Of a stretch of 49,175 bases of DNA, positions 21,270 through 30,700 are shown one piece after another (positions within the stretch are counted from its first letter, which is position 1; every line of letters starts with the position of its first letter). The stretch covers positions 1 to 49,175 of the forward strand of contig NZ_MKJY01000410.1 of the NCBI RefSeq assembly GCF_001942465.1, read 5' to 3'. This DNA is from Actinomadura sp. CNU-125. GTDB lineage: Bacteria > Actinomycetota > Actinomycetes > Streptosporangiales > Streptosporangiaceae. The notes beneath the pieces are model-generated. The model saw only the letters and a list, made by a program, of their open reading frames with translations, made no database searches and was not told the DNA's origin. Made by a program: the position numbers and the translations under genes.

Positions 21270-21808
21270 TCAGCGGCGGTAGGGGGCGGCCGCCGAGCCA
21301 TGGGCGGCCTCGATGCCGTTGAGGAGCAGGGGCAGGCCGTCCTCGAAGGCGGCGGGGCCGTCGGGCGAGCCGCCCTCGCCGATGGCGGCCATGAGCGTGG
21401 GCGTCTCCGCCGCGGCGTCGGGTGAAGGGACCGGCTCGTCCGGACGGGCTTCGTGTGCCTGCTCCTCCAGCACGAAGCCGGTCACGAACGCGCCGATCGC
21501 GGTGATCGCGCGCATGGCCCCGATCGGGGCGAACCCCTGCCGTACCAGTGCCGCCAGCTCCCGGTCGAAGGCGGTAACGATCGAGGGGCCCGGGCTGGTT
21601 CCGGCGACGAGACGGGCGCCGTCCCGGTGGGCCGGCAGGACGCGGCGGCGCTCGCGTGCGCGCCGGACGAGCCGGTCGCGCCACGGTTCGCCCTCGTGCG
21701 GCGGGCCGAGATCATGCCGGGCCTGGACGGCGCGGGCCATCGCGTCGACGAGTTCCTGCTTGTTGCGGAAGTGCCAGTAGAGCGCGGGCGATCGTACGTC
21801 GAGCTTCG
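21270..21808 (-). pseudogene. TetR-family regulator lacking its DNA-binding N-terminus
   Basis: The readable part starts at AKLDVRSPALYWHFRNKQELVD, the third helix of a TetR HTH and its turn, and continues through a TetR_C-type effector domain to a stop at 21270 (about 178 residues). The first ~40 residues, including HTH helices 1 and 2, are missing. Upstream of about 21808 the sequence abruptly matches the opposite strand gene for a DUF998 protein. No start codon exists at a sensible place. A deletion joining two divergent genes explains this. If translated from a secondary start, the product could not bind DNA normally. Confidence 0.75.
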
Positions 21809-22491
21809 CGCTGGGCGAGCGCGGCCGGGTGATGATCGCGAACTTCGTCGTGACCGGCCTGCTGGTCATCGCGTTCGCCGTCGGACTGCGGCGGGTGCTC
21901 GTCGGACGGTACGGCGCGACGGCCGCGCCCGTTCTGGCGATGCTGTTCGGGGTCTGCCTGATCGTGGGCGGGGTGTTCGTCACCGACCCCAAGCCCGGTT
22001 ACCCCGAGGGCGCCGTCGTCCCTGACGAGCCGACGCTGCACGGCACGGTCCACGACGCGAACCCGGTGCCGTTCTACCTGACGCTGATCGCGCTCGTTTG
22101 CGTTCTGGCCCGCCGCTTCGCGTCCGAGCCCGGTGGTCGCCCGTGGATGCGGTACTCCGTCGTCACGGCCGTGGCGATCCCGGTGAGGTTCGCGTTCGCG
22201 GCGTCGTCGTACGACGTGGAGTCCGGGCCGGGCGAGTTCCATGGGATGTGGCAGCGGGTCAACCTGGCGATCGGCCTCGGCTGGATCGCCGCCGTCGCCG
22301 TCCGCTACCTCCGGCGGGCGGTGGTGCGGCGCCCGTCGTCAGGGATTCGAGGCGGGGAGGGAGTCGAGCCAGTGGGTCAGGCGGGCGCCTTCGCGGGTCA
22401 TGATGCCGGGGTCGCGCAGGGCGTTGGCCAGGAGGGACATGCCCTGGTAGCCGGCGACGAGGGTGAGGGCGAGGCCGTCCGGTTCGGGTAG
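21802..22491 (+). pseudogene. DUF998 membrane protein lacking its N-terminus
   Basis: The frame enters at SFALGERGRVMIANFVVTGLL, which matches the DUF998 signature (S-LGDRGWxQxANFVVTG) normally found about 45 residues into the protein. A first transmembrane helix and the leader are missing. Four to five hydrophobic helices follow, with the conserved LHGTVHDANPV loop near 22040. In-frame starts exist only inside the motif (GTG 21829, ATG 21832). The 3' end runs 150 bases antisense into the neighbouring TetR gene; the true end is likely near 22335. See the preceding entry for the junction. Confidence 0.7.
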
Positions 22492-22938
22492 GTCCAGTTC
22501 GCGGAACTGGCGCTCGACCCAGGCGAGGAGGACGCGGATGACCTTCGCCGCTTCGAGATCGAGGCCGCCGTTTGCGCGTTTGTCGAGTTCGGCCGCCAGG
22601 GTGCCGGTGGGGCAGCCGTAGCGGGCGGCGACGTCGCGCCGGGCGGTCCAGGCGTCGATCAGGGCCTTCAGGCGGTCGAGGGGGTCGGGCAGCTCGTCGA
22701 GTTCGTCCGTGAGCCGGGTCAGGTTGGCGGCGTGCTCGCCGAGGGCCGCTTGGACCAGGTCGTCCTTCGTCTTGAAGTAGTAGTACACGTTCCCGGCCGG
22801 GACGTCGGCGGCCTCGGCGATGTCGGCGATGGTGGTGCGCTCGACGCCCTGTTCGTGCAGGACGCGCGCGGCGGCGGCCGTCAGGCGGCGGCGCTTGTCG
22901 GTGGCCCTGGACCTCGTTGAGTCAGTCACCCAACTCAC
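22339..22938 (-). CDS. TetR-family transcriptional regulator
   Basis: A 199-residue repressor-type protein. The HTH is complete: LTAAAARVLHEQGVERTTIADIAEAADVPAGNVYYYFKTKDDLV covers residues ~18-62, split over helices 1-4. The C-terminal domain has a Cys (RYGCPTGTLAAEL) near residue 107, seen in relatives that regulate oxidoreductases, but I cannot tell whether it senses anything. It is divergent from the NAD(P)H-binding protein gene, with 60 bases between them full of repeated half-sites, so that gene is the probable target. The start is GTG 22938, with GTG 22929 as an alternative. Confidence 0.9.
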   Translation of the reverse strand: MSWVTDSTRSRATDKRRRLTAAAARVLHEQGVERTTIADIAEAADVPAGNVYYYFKTKDDLVQAALGEHAANLTRLTDELDELPDPLDRLKALIDAWTARRDVAARYGCPTGTLAAELDKRANGGLDLEAAKVIRVLLAWVERQFRELDLPEPDGLALTLVAGYQGMSLLANALRDPGIMTREGARLTHWLDSLPASNP

Positions 22939-22989
22939 TTTAGTCGCGATCCGTGCTACGGTTCCGAGTTAGTTAGCTGACTCACTTAG
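22918..22989. promoter_or_regulatory. Operator region shared by TetR and the NAD(P)H-binding protein gene
   Basis: TGAGTCAG (22918-22925) is matched by the inverted CTGACTCA (22977-22984), and ACTCACTTTAG (22933-22943) recurs directly as ACTCACTTAG (22980-22989). GAGTTAGTTAG precedes the second site. This cluster of related half-sites lies in and next to the short divergent intergenic space and is the natural binding site for the adjacent regulator. Confidence 0.5.
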
Positions 22990-22998
22990 GGAGTTGTG

Positions 22999-23850
22999 AT
23001 GATCGTTGTGACCGGAGCCACCGGGACCGTCGGCCGGGACGTCGTGCGCCTGCTCATCGAGGCCGGGGAGAAGGTGACCGCCGTGTCGCGGCACATCGCC
23101 GACGCGCCGGACGGGGCCGTGCCGATGCGGGCCGATCTCGCGGACGCCGCGAGCCTGCGGCCCGCGCTGGAGGGGGCCGACGCGGTGTTCCTCTGCCCGG
23201 CCGGGGACCTGCTGACCGGGGCCGGGAGCCCGGCGGAGATCGTCGAGGCGATCGAGGCGGCGGGCGTGCGGCGGGTCGTCCTGCTCTCCTCGCAGGCGTC
23301 GGAGACGCGGCCGGAGGCGGTCTCGCACGCGCGGCTGCGCGAGTTCGAAGGGGTGCTCCGGGCGTCCGGCCCGCACTGGACGATCCTGCGGCCGGGCGGC
23401 TTCGCGTCCAACACGTACGCGCACATCCCGGGCGTCCGCGCCGATCGGACGGTCGCCGCGCCGTTCGGCGACGTGGGGTTGCCGCTCGTCGACCCGGCCG
23501 ACATCGCCGAGGTCGCGGCGGCCGCGCTGCGGGACGGGCGGCACGACGGGCGCACGTACGTCCTGACGGGCCCGGCGGCGGTCACGCCGCGGGAGCAGGC
23601 CGCGGCGATCGGCGCCGCGATCGGTGTCGAGCTCGGCTTCACCGAGCTGACCCGCGAGCAGGCGATGGCCCGGTTGTCGCAGGTCATGCCCGTGCCGGTC
23701 GCGGAGGGCACCCTCGACATCATGGGCTCGCCGACGGACGCGGAACTCGCGATCAGCCCGCACGTCGAGGACGTCCTCGGGCGCGCCCCGCGGTCCTTCG
23801 CCGAGTGGGCCGGACGGAACGCCGCCGCGTTCGGCACCATGGCGGGGTGA
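22999..23850 (+). CDS. NAD(P)H-binding, NmrA/atypical SDR-family protein
   Basis: A 283-residue Rossmann-fold protein. It begins IVVTGATGTVGRDVVRLLIE, the glycine-rich dinucleotide-binding motif (TGATGTVG, residues ~5-12), and lacks the YxxxK catalytic pair of classical SDRs, as expected for NmrA-like members. The middle segment RRVVLLSSQAS and WTILRPGGFASN are typical of this group (quinone-reductase-like or redox sensors such as QorB/NmrA). ATG 22999 is preferred to GTG 22996. Divergent from a TetR regulator that probably represses it. Confidence 0.85.
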   Translation: MIVVTGATGTVGRDVVRLLIEAGEKVTAVSRHIADAPDGAVPMRADLADAASLRPALEGADAVFLCPAGDLLTGAGSPAEIVEAIEAAGVRRVVLLSSQASETRPEAVSHARLREFEGVLRASGPHWTILRPGGFASNTYAHIPGVRADRTVAAPFGDVGLPLVDPADIAEVAAAALRDGRHDGRTYVLTGPAAVTPREQAAAIGAAIGVELGFTELTREQAMARLSQVMPVPVAEGTLDIMGSPTDAELAISPHVEDVLGRAPRSFAEWAGRNAAAFGTMAG

Positions 23851-24522
23851 GCTTCGGGACGTACGCGCGGCGGGTGCGCGCCGGGTCGCTGGACCCGCGC
23901 GACCGGCACATGGCGCTGCGGTGCGCGGTCGGCCGCTACCGTCCGCTGGGCTTCAACGCGACGTGGGCGTACGTGACGGCCGTCGCGCGTCCGCTGCCGG
24001 ACGTCCGCCGCGACGTCCCCGCGCTGGTGCGGGCCCTCGACGTCCTGGAGGCGAGCCGGTCGGTCCGGCTGGCGGAGGACGCGGCGTTCGCGGCGGTGCG
24101 CCGGGCCGAGAAGGCGGCGGGCCGCCGGACGCCGTACGCGCCGCCGACCTGGCCGCCTTCGCCGGACGCGGTGGCCCGGCCGGACGGCGCCGTCCCGGGT
24201 GGGGCTCGTCGCGGTGGTGGCCGACCGGCGGCGGTGGTTCCGCCGCCTGCCCTTCCCGGACGAGTCGCTGCTGCCGGACGAGCGGGTGCGCGACCTCGCG
24301 GACCTGCGTGATCGGCTCGACGCGGCCGCCGCGGCGTATCTCGCGCGGCTCGGCGAACCGGACGGGGACGTTCGGGCGTCCGCCGCCGAGGCCGCGCGGG
24401 GGATCGAGGAGTTCGTGCGTCCCGGCTACGCGCCCCTGAACGTGTACGTGCTCCCGTGGCGGCGGTTCGCGGCGCTGCTCGGGTACGCGGCGGGCGCCGT
24501 TCAGCCGAGGGACGAGACGTAG
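23847..24522 (+). CDS. Conserved-looking protein of unknown function (frameshift near 24197)
   Basis: I do not recognise this family. The GTG overlaps the stop of the preceding gene (GTGA). The first ~115 codons read SFGTYARRVRAG...RYRPLGFNATWAYV, then the frame degrades; a second frame carries the continuation from about 24199 (GLVAVVADRRRWFRRLPFPDESLLPDERVRDL) to the stop. Removing one G in the run at 24196-24198, or supposing a two-base loss, joins them into about 224 soluble residues with many Arg and Asp. This is the only indel in the window that needs +1 rather than -1. Two separate short genes are possible but less likely, because neither half has a good start or stop. It converges with the next gene, overlapping by 22 bases. 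Confidence 0.5.
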
Positions 24523-25175
24523 GCGAGGGCACCGAGGGCCGCGGCGAGGGCGGCGGCGCGGGCGAGGGAGCGGGACGAGGGGCGCGGGGCGCTCCGGAGG
24601 GTGCGGATCCCGAGGGGGACGAACGCGGCGGCGAGCCCGGCGGCCGCCACGATCGAGAGCGGCGTGGTGCCCTTCAGGACGCCGAGGGGCAGCGCGGCCG
24701 TGAGCGCGAGGGCGAGCGCGCCGGGCGCGCCGAGCACGCCGGCCCGGTGGGCGCCGAGGGCGAGCAGCGGCCAGCCGAGCATGATCGCGAACGACGTGTA
24801 GTGGAAGACGTGGAAGCCGGTGTAGGAGGCGGCGACCGCGTCGGTCGCGGGGACGAGTCCCCGCACGTCGACGAGCTGGAACGCCAGGTGGTCGACGCCC
24901 GCGTGGAACGTCCGGGCGAACAGGCCGACGATCGTCAGCGCGCCGCCGAGCGCGGCCGTCCGGTCGAGGCCCGCCAGGTGGAGGACGGCCGGGCACAGGG
25001 CGATGGTGCCGACGGCGAACGCGCTGTAGGCGGTGGTGATGAGGGCCGGGTGCACGTCGTACGCGGCGAGCTGGTCGGGGAAGAAGAACGGGAAGCGCGC
25101 GCGCAGCAGGACGCCCGTCAGGAGGAGAAGCGGCCCTAGGAGGAGGGACGCGGCTGTGAGGTGCGTCTTCGTCAT
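24501..25175 (-). CDS. Multi-pass membrane protein of unknown function
   Basis: A 224-residue protein with about seven hydrophobic helices, starting with a clear membrane segment (LTAASLLLGPLLLLTGVLLR). Several His residues lie at helix ends (FHAGVDHLAF, TGFHVFHYTSFA), which might bind metal or heme, but no named motif is present. The ATG at 25175 is the only reasonable start. I do not recognise the family; the gene is monocistronic between a convergent and a divergent neighbour. Confidence 0.6.
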   Translation of the reverse strand: MTKTHLTAASLLLGPLLLLTGVLLRARFPFFFPDQLAAYDVHPALITTAYSAFAVGTIALCPAVLHLAGLDRTAALGGALTIVGLFARTFHAGVDHLAFQLVDVRGLVPATDAVAASYTGFHVFHYTSFAIMLGWPLLALGAHRAGVLGAPGALALALTAALPLGVLKGTTPLSIVAAAGLAAAFVPLGIRTLRSAPRPSSRSLARAAALAAALGALAYVSSLG

Positions 25176-25331
25176 GGCCTAAACGGTCGTGGTTTCCGGC
25201 CCACGGCGAATCGGGCCGCTGTGGACGATTGCGATGTCGTCCCAGGCTGACTCTTGGGGGCGCTCCTCCTCCTGAAGGATGATCCACAGCGGGTTGATGT
25301 GCGGGTCGGACGTGCGGATACCGTTCGGCGC

Positions 25332-26438
25332 GTGGAAGGCCGCCGTTGGTACGTGCTCGATCTGGCCGCCGCGTTCGCGGTGGTGGCCGCGAACGTGTTC
25401 GTCGCCGGGAATCTCCTCAAGGACCGCGACGACTTCACGCCATGGTTCCTGGGGTCGCTGTTCGTTGCCCTTGGGCTCGGGTGCGTGGTGGTCGCACGTC
25501 GCCGTGGGGCCTTGCGTGCTTTGCAGGTTGCTTTGGGGCTGTCCGGGGCCGCCACCGTCGTGGGCTTGTTGTGGGAGCCGTTCGTGACGGTCGCGCTCGT
25601 CCTTTACCTGGTTGCCGTGCAGGGCGGGTCGCGGCGTGCGTTGGTGTGGTGCTGCGGTGTCGCACTGGGCGCGACCGTGCTGGGACAGGTCGTCCGTCCG
25701 CGATGGGAGTGGACGGTCGCCGCCGGGTGGGGTGCGGCGGCCGTCGGGCTTTGCGCGGGGCTGTGGACGATCGGACGGTTCGTCCGGGCGCGGCGGCTCG
25801 ACGCCGACCTGCTCGAACGGCAGCGCGAGCGGCAGATCGTGATGGACGAACGGCTGCGGATCGCCCGCGAGATGCACGACGTGGTCACGCACGGCATGGG
25901 GCTCATCGCGGTCAAGTCGGGCATCGCCAACCACATCGCGGGGGAGCGGCCGGAGGAGGCGCGGGAGGCGCTGCGGGTCATCGAGGCCACCAGCCGCGAG
26001 GCGCTCGGCGAGATGCGCAGGCTGCTCGGGGTGCTGCGGGACGGTGCGGAGCCGCCCGCGCCCGGCCTAGCGGGGCTCGCGGGCATCGCCGAGCGCGTCC
26101 GGGCCGCGGGCGTCCGGGTGGAGTTGGCGGTGGAGTGCGGGGACGGACTGCCGGACGGCGTCGGGCTCGCCGTGCACCGGATCGTGCAGGAGGCGGTGAC
26201 GAACGTCGTCAAGCACGCCGCCCCGGCGCGGTGCGAGGCGACCGTCCGCGATGATCGGGGCGTGGTGCGGATCGAGGTGACCGACGACGGGCCGGGCGGC
26301 GACGTGGGGCGGGGCGGGCACGGGCTGGTGGGGATGCGCGAGCGCGTCGCCGTCTACGGCGGCCGGTTCGAGGCGGGGCCGCTCCCGGGCGGGGGATTCC
26401 GCGTGGTCGCGACGCTGCCCTACGGGACGGACGCGTGA
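25332..26438 (+). CDS. Sensor histidine kinase, NarL/DesK-type
   Basis: Membrane kinase of about 368 residues: four to five N-terminal transmembrane helices (to ~residue 145), a coiled linker (RARRLDADLLERQRERQIVM), a HisKA_3 dimerisation domain with the phospho-acceptor His in REMHDVVTHGMGL, and a HATPase_c domain ending TDDGPGG...GHGLVGMRERV. Its stop overlaps the response regulator GTG, so the pair is coupled. The start is uncertain: GTG 25332 gives VEGRRWYVLDLAAAF; GTG 25299 or TTG 25254 are possible. None has a strong ribosome binding site. Signal and targets are unknown. Confidence 0.85.
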   Translation: MEGRRWYVLDLAAAFAVVAANVFVAGNLLKDRDDFTPWFLGSLFVALGLGCVVVARRRGALRALQVALGLSGAATVVGLLWEPFVTVALVLYLVAVQGGSRRALVWCCGVALGATVLGQVVRPRWEWTVAAGWGAAAVGLCAGLWTIGRFVRARRLDADLLERQRERQIVMDERLRIAREMHDVVTHGMGLIAVKSGIANHIAGERPEEAREALRVIEATSREALGEMRRLLGVLRDGAEPPAPGLAGLAGIAERVRAAGVRVELAVECGDGLPDGVGLAVHRIVQEAVTNVVKHAAPARCEATVRDDRGVVRIEVTDDGPGGDVGRGGHGLVGMRERVAVYGGRFEAGPLPGGGFRVVATLPYGTDA

Positions 26439-27082
26439 CCGTCCGGGTGCTCGTCGCGGACGACCAGGCGCTGCTGCGCGGCAGCTTCCGCGCCCTGATC
26501 GACACCGCGCCGGGCCTGTCGGTCGTGGGGGAGGCGGCGGACGGCGCCGAGGCGGTGCGGGCCGCGCGCGAACTGCGTCCCGACGTGGTGCTGATGGACG
26601 TCCGGATGCCCGGCATGGACGGGATCGAGGCCACTCGGCTGATCCGTGGCGAGAGTGACGTTCGTGTCCTGATCCTGACGATGTTCGACCTCGACGCCTA
26701 CGTGTTCGCGGCACTGCGGGCGGGGGCGAGCGGGTTCCTGCTCAAGGACGTCCCGCCCGCCGATCTGCTCGCGGCCGTGCACGTCGTCGCGTCCGGTGAG
26801 GGACTGCTCGCACCCACCGTGACCAGGCGGCTCATCGAGGAGTTCGCGCGGCGTCCCGAGCCCGGACGGGCGCCGGCGCGGCGACTGGACGGCGTCACGG
26901 GACGGGAACGCGAGGTGCTCGCCCTCGTCGGGCGCGGCCTGTCGAACGGCGAGATCGCCGAGCATCTGCATCTGACCCTGGCGACGGTGAAGACGTACGT
27001 GGGGCGTCTGCTGGCGAAACTGCATGCTCGGGACAGGGCGCAGTTGGTCATCGTCGCCTACGAGACGGGGCTAGTCCCCTGA
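26435..27082 (+). CDS. Response regulator, NarL/FixJ family
   Basis: Partner of the preceding kinase, 215 residues. Receiver domain: acidic pocket ADDQALLR, phospho-acceptor Asp in VVLMDVRMPGMDG (~residue 54), conserved Thr and Lys (LTMFDLDAY, LLKDVPP). C-terminal LuxR-type HTH: LTGREREVLALVGRGLSNGEIAEHL, here VTGREREVLALVGRG, followed by ATVKTYVGRLLAKL. GTG 26435 overlaps the kinase stop. The 3' end overlaps the convergent TetR gene by 12 bases. Confidence 0.92.
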   Translation: MTVRVLVADDQALLRGSFRALIDTAPGLSVVGEAADGAEAVRAARELRPDVVLMDVRMPGMDGIEATRLIRGESDVRVLILTMFDLDAYVFAALRAGASGFLLKDVPPADLLAAVHVVASGEGLLAPTVTRRLIEEFARRPEPGRAPARRLDGVTGREREVLALVGRGLSNGEIAEHLHLTLATVKTYVGRLLAKLHARDRAQLVIVAYETGLVP

Positions 27083-27697
27083 CGGTTCGGCGATGCCCAG
27101 CAGCCGCAGGTACATCGCCGTCAGGTGCTTTACCGTCTCGTCGTAGCCGGACGGGTTCGCCGCAATGTGGTGGGCGAACTGGGTGAAGATCCCGTAGGTG
27201 GCTTCCGCGATGACGTGCGGTGGGGCCGCCGGACGGGCCCGGCCGTGGGCGGTGAGCCGCTCGATGTACCGGGACGTCCGGTGCATCGGCCTTTCGCGTA
27301 TCTCGCTCCAGATCGCGTGGATTCCGGGGTCGGCGAGGGCCTGGTGCTCGATGACCGTCAGCAGTTCGAGGTTGTCGGTGCAGGCCCGCAGGAAGGCCGC
27401 GCTGGACTCGCGCGCCAGTTCGTACGGGTCGTCCGCGTTCACGCCGGGAAGTTCGTGGGCGGCGAGGAACGCGTCCCGGACGCGCGACGCCACGGCCTCG
27501 AACACGTCGGCCTTGGACGCGAAGTAGATGTAGAACGCGGCGCGGGAGACCTCCGCCTCCCGCGTGATGTCGGCGACCGTGGTGCGGGCGTAGCCGTACC
27601 GGGAGAAAACCCGGGCGGCGCAGTCGAGAAGGAGGGAGCGGGTCTCGCTCTCCCTGCCTTCGCGGGCGGTGCGTGCCGCCCAGGGCGTCTTCGCCAT
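27071..27697 (-). CDS. TetR-family transcriptional regulator
   Basis: A 208-residue regulator with a full N-terminal HTH (LLLDCAARVFSRYGYARTTVADIT, then EVSRAAFYIYFASKADVF; residues ~24-70) and an all-helical ligand domain. It follows the acyl-CoA carboxylase gene on the same strand with a 69-base gap that holds a long palindrome, so it may be cotranscribed with it and sense an acyl-CoA or fatty acid; relatives next to fatty-acid genes often do. The inverted repeat at 31069-31090 in front of the carboxylase is a candidate operator. Confidence 0.88.
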   Translation of the reverse strand: MAKTPWAARTAREGRESETRSLLLDCAARVFSRYGYARTTVADITREAEVSRAAFYIYFASKADVFEAVASRVRDAFLAAHELPGVNADDPYELARESSAAFLRACTDNLELLTVIEHQALADPGIHAIWSEIRERPMHRTSRYIERLTAHGRARPAAPPHVIAEATYGIFTQFAHHIAANPSGYDETVKHLTAMYLRLLGIAEPSGD

Positions 27698-27729
27698 ATC
27701 GGTCCAGGCTATTGCCGGTCGCGGGCCTC

Positions 27730-27758
27730 GGAACCGGAACCGGTCCGGTTCCGGTTCC
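27730..27758. repeat. Near-perfect 29-base palindrome
   Basis: Two arms of 14 bases (GGAACCGGAACCGG and its exact complement) flank a single central T. Each arm is itself a repeat of GGAACC. It lies between the stop of the carboxylase and the start of the downstream TetR gene. It may be a processing or terminator hairpin (no U-run) or a protein-binding site in front of tetR. Confidence 0.7.
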
Positions 27759-27766
27759 CGTGCCCG

Positions 27767-30700
27767 TCAGGGACGGGTGCCGAACGACGGGCGTCCGGCC
27801 AGTTCGGGCAGCAGCCGGTAGGCGTCGCGGACCCAGTCGCACAGCAGCGCGCGGCTGTCGCGCGGGTCGATGAGGTCCTGGACGCCGAACCGTTCGGCCG
27901 TCCGGAACGGCGAGGTGATCGCGGCGAGCTGCGCCCGGAGCCGTTCGAGTTCGCGTTCGGGGTCCTCGGCGCTCCGCAGGTGCGCGCGGAACGCCGCCTC
28001 GACGCCGCCCTGCACGGGGAGCGAACCCCAGTCGCCGGACGGCCACGCCCAGCTCCGTCCGGGCCGGTGCCGGTTCACGATCCCGGCCCCGCCCACGCCG
28101 TACACGCGCCGCAGGATCAGCTCGGCCTGGGGGACTCTCGCCTGGTAGACGGCCGCGATGGCGCGGGCGCCGTGCCGGATGGTCGCGCGCCGCTCGGCGG
28201 ACGACCCGATGGTCATCCCGGCCTGGTCGGTGAGGCTGACGACCGGCAGGTGGAACGTCTCGCACAGATCGACCAGGCGGGTGATCGCCTGCGCGCCCTC
28301 CACCGACATCGTGGCGCCCTTGAACGGGTCGGCGGCGATCACCCCGACCGGACGGCCGTCCAGCCGCGCCAGCGCCGTGACCGTCGCGCCCCCGTACTCG
28401 GCGTACCGGAACACCGAACCCGCGTCGAACACGGCGTCCAGGATCGGGTCGATGCGGTACGGCGCGCGCGGGTCGCGCGGGACGGCCGTCAGCAGGTCGT
28501 CGGCGCGGCGGTCGGCGGGATCGGTGCCGGGGCGGACGGGCGGGAGCTCGAACACGCTGCCCGGCAGGTACGACAGGAACCGCCGGACGACGTCGAAGGC
28601 GGCCTCTTCGGTGGGCACGAAGCGCTCGATCGCGCCGTTGCCCCGGTGGATCGCCGCGCCGCCGAGCTCCTCCTTCGTGAGGTCCTCGCCGGTGCCGCCG
28701 CGCACGACCGGCGGGCCGGCGGTGAACAGCTGCCCGATGCCCTCCACCATGACCGACAAGTGCGACATGACGAGCCGGGCGGCGCCGAGCCCCACGGTCG
28801 GGCCGAGGCACGCGGCGACCACCGGGACCAGCGACATGTTGTCCACGACCGCGTCCCACGCCGGGTTCACCGGCAGGTACGTGAACCCGGCCTCGGTCGC
28901 CATCTTGACGCTGCCGCCGCCGCTCGCGCCGTCCAGCAGCCGGACGACCGGCAGCCGCATGTCCCGCGCGTACTCCTCGGAATACACCTGTTTGGCGTGG
29001 ATCGCCGCATCTCCCGACCCGCCCCGGCCGGTGAAGTCGTCCGCGCCCAGCACGACCTTGCGGCCGTCGATCCGGGCCGTCCCGGCCACGAAGTTCGCGG
29101 GCAGCAGCGCGGCGAGCCGCCCGTCCCCGTCGTGCTCGGCGAACCCGGTGAGCGACCCGATCTCGGCGAAGCTTCCGGGATCGGCCAGGAGCCCGATGCG
29201 CTCCCGGACGGTCAGCCGTCCCGACGCGTGCTGCGCGCGACCTTCTCCGGCCCGCCCATACGCTGGGCGAACTCCCGGCGGCGATGGATCTCCTCGACCT
29301 CGGCCGCCCACCCGCCGTCGGCCGCCGCGTGCTCCTCGGCCGCCCCGGTCGCGTCGGCCGCGACGTCGGCCGGTTCGACGAAGAGCAGGGGCGCGCCCTC
29401 GTCGACCAGATCGCCCTTCGCCGGGACGACCTTCCGGACGATCCCGCCCGAATCCGCCCGCACGACGTGCTCCATCTTCATGGACTCCAGGACCATGAGC
29501 CGGGCACCCGGCGCGACCCGATCGCCCTCGGCCGCTTCGAGGCCGACGACCGTGCCCTGCATGGGCGCGACGATGGCGTCCGTTCCCTCCGGCGCGGTGA
29601 CCGCCGCCGTGGGCGCCGGGGCGGTTTCCTCCCCGGTCTCCTCTCCGGTTTCCTCCCCGGTTTCCTCTTCGGCTTGCTCGAAGTACAGGCGTCGGTGGTC
29701 GCCTTCGAGCAGTTCGGTCAGATGGTCGGCGACGAACGTCGTGGTCCAGTTCGCCTCTGCGACGTCCGGATGCCGAAGGAGGCTTTGCAGTAGCGGAATG
29801 CTGGTCGGCACCCCGTCCACCTGGAACTCGCTCAAGGCACCGTAGGCCCGGGCCAAGGCTGCCTCGAACGTGCTCCCACGCGTGATGACCTTCGCGATGA
29901 GCGAGTCGTACCGCGAACTCGTCCGGTATCCGGGGTAGCCGTATGTGTCGACCCGCACCCCGGGGCCGGTAGGCGGGACGAACGCGGCGAGCGTCCCCGA
30001 ACGCGGACGCGGCGCGCCATCGGCGTCGAGGGTCTCCAGATTCACGCGGACCTGCACGGCGAAGCCGTCCGGCCGTCCCGGCGTCCGGTCGAGGCCGATT
30101 TCTTGCAGGGACGCACCGTCCGCGAGCCTGATCTGCGCTTGCACCAGGTCAATGCCCGTGACCTCCTCGGTCACCGTGTGCTCGACCTGGAGACGTGGAT
30201 TCGCCTCGATGAACCAGAACCCGTCGGCCCGCACGAGGAACTCGAACGTGCCGAGGCCCTCGTATCGGACTTCTTCGGCCATCCGAACGGCCGCGTCCAG
30301 CAGCCGTTCCCGCACGTCCTCGGGCAGCCCGGGGCTCGGGGCGAACTCCACGAGCTTCTGGTGACGGCGCTGCAGACCGCAGTCTCGATCCCACAGATGC
30401 CGAACCGTCCCGGACCCGTCCCCCGCGATCTGCACCTCGATGTGCCGAACCGACGTGAGGAGCCGCTCCACGTACAGGTCGCCGTTCCCGAACGCCTGCA
30501 GGGCCTCCGAACGGCACCGCTCGAACGACTCGTCCAGCCCGACCGGATCGCCGACGGCCCGCATTCCGCGTCCGCCGCCGCCCGCGAGGGCCTTCAGCAT
30601 CACCGGACCGTGCTCGTCCGCGAACGCCCGCGCCTCCGCGAGCGTCGTCGCGGCGCGCGTCCCCGGGACGACCGGCACCCCGAGCCGCATCGCGAGGTCG

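Noticed and set aside
27767..29311. Stand-alone carboxyltransferase beta subunit
   Set aside because: Its upstream part in that frame has no plausible start, and the normal beta N-terminus is encoded in the frame of the biotin carboxylase gene.
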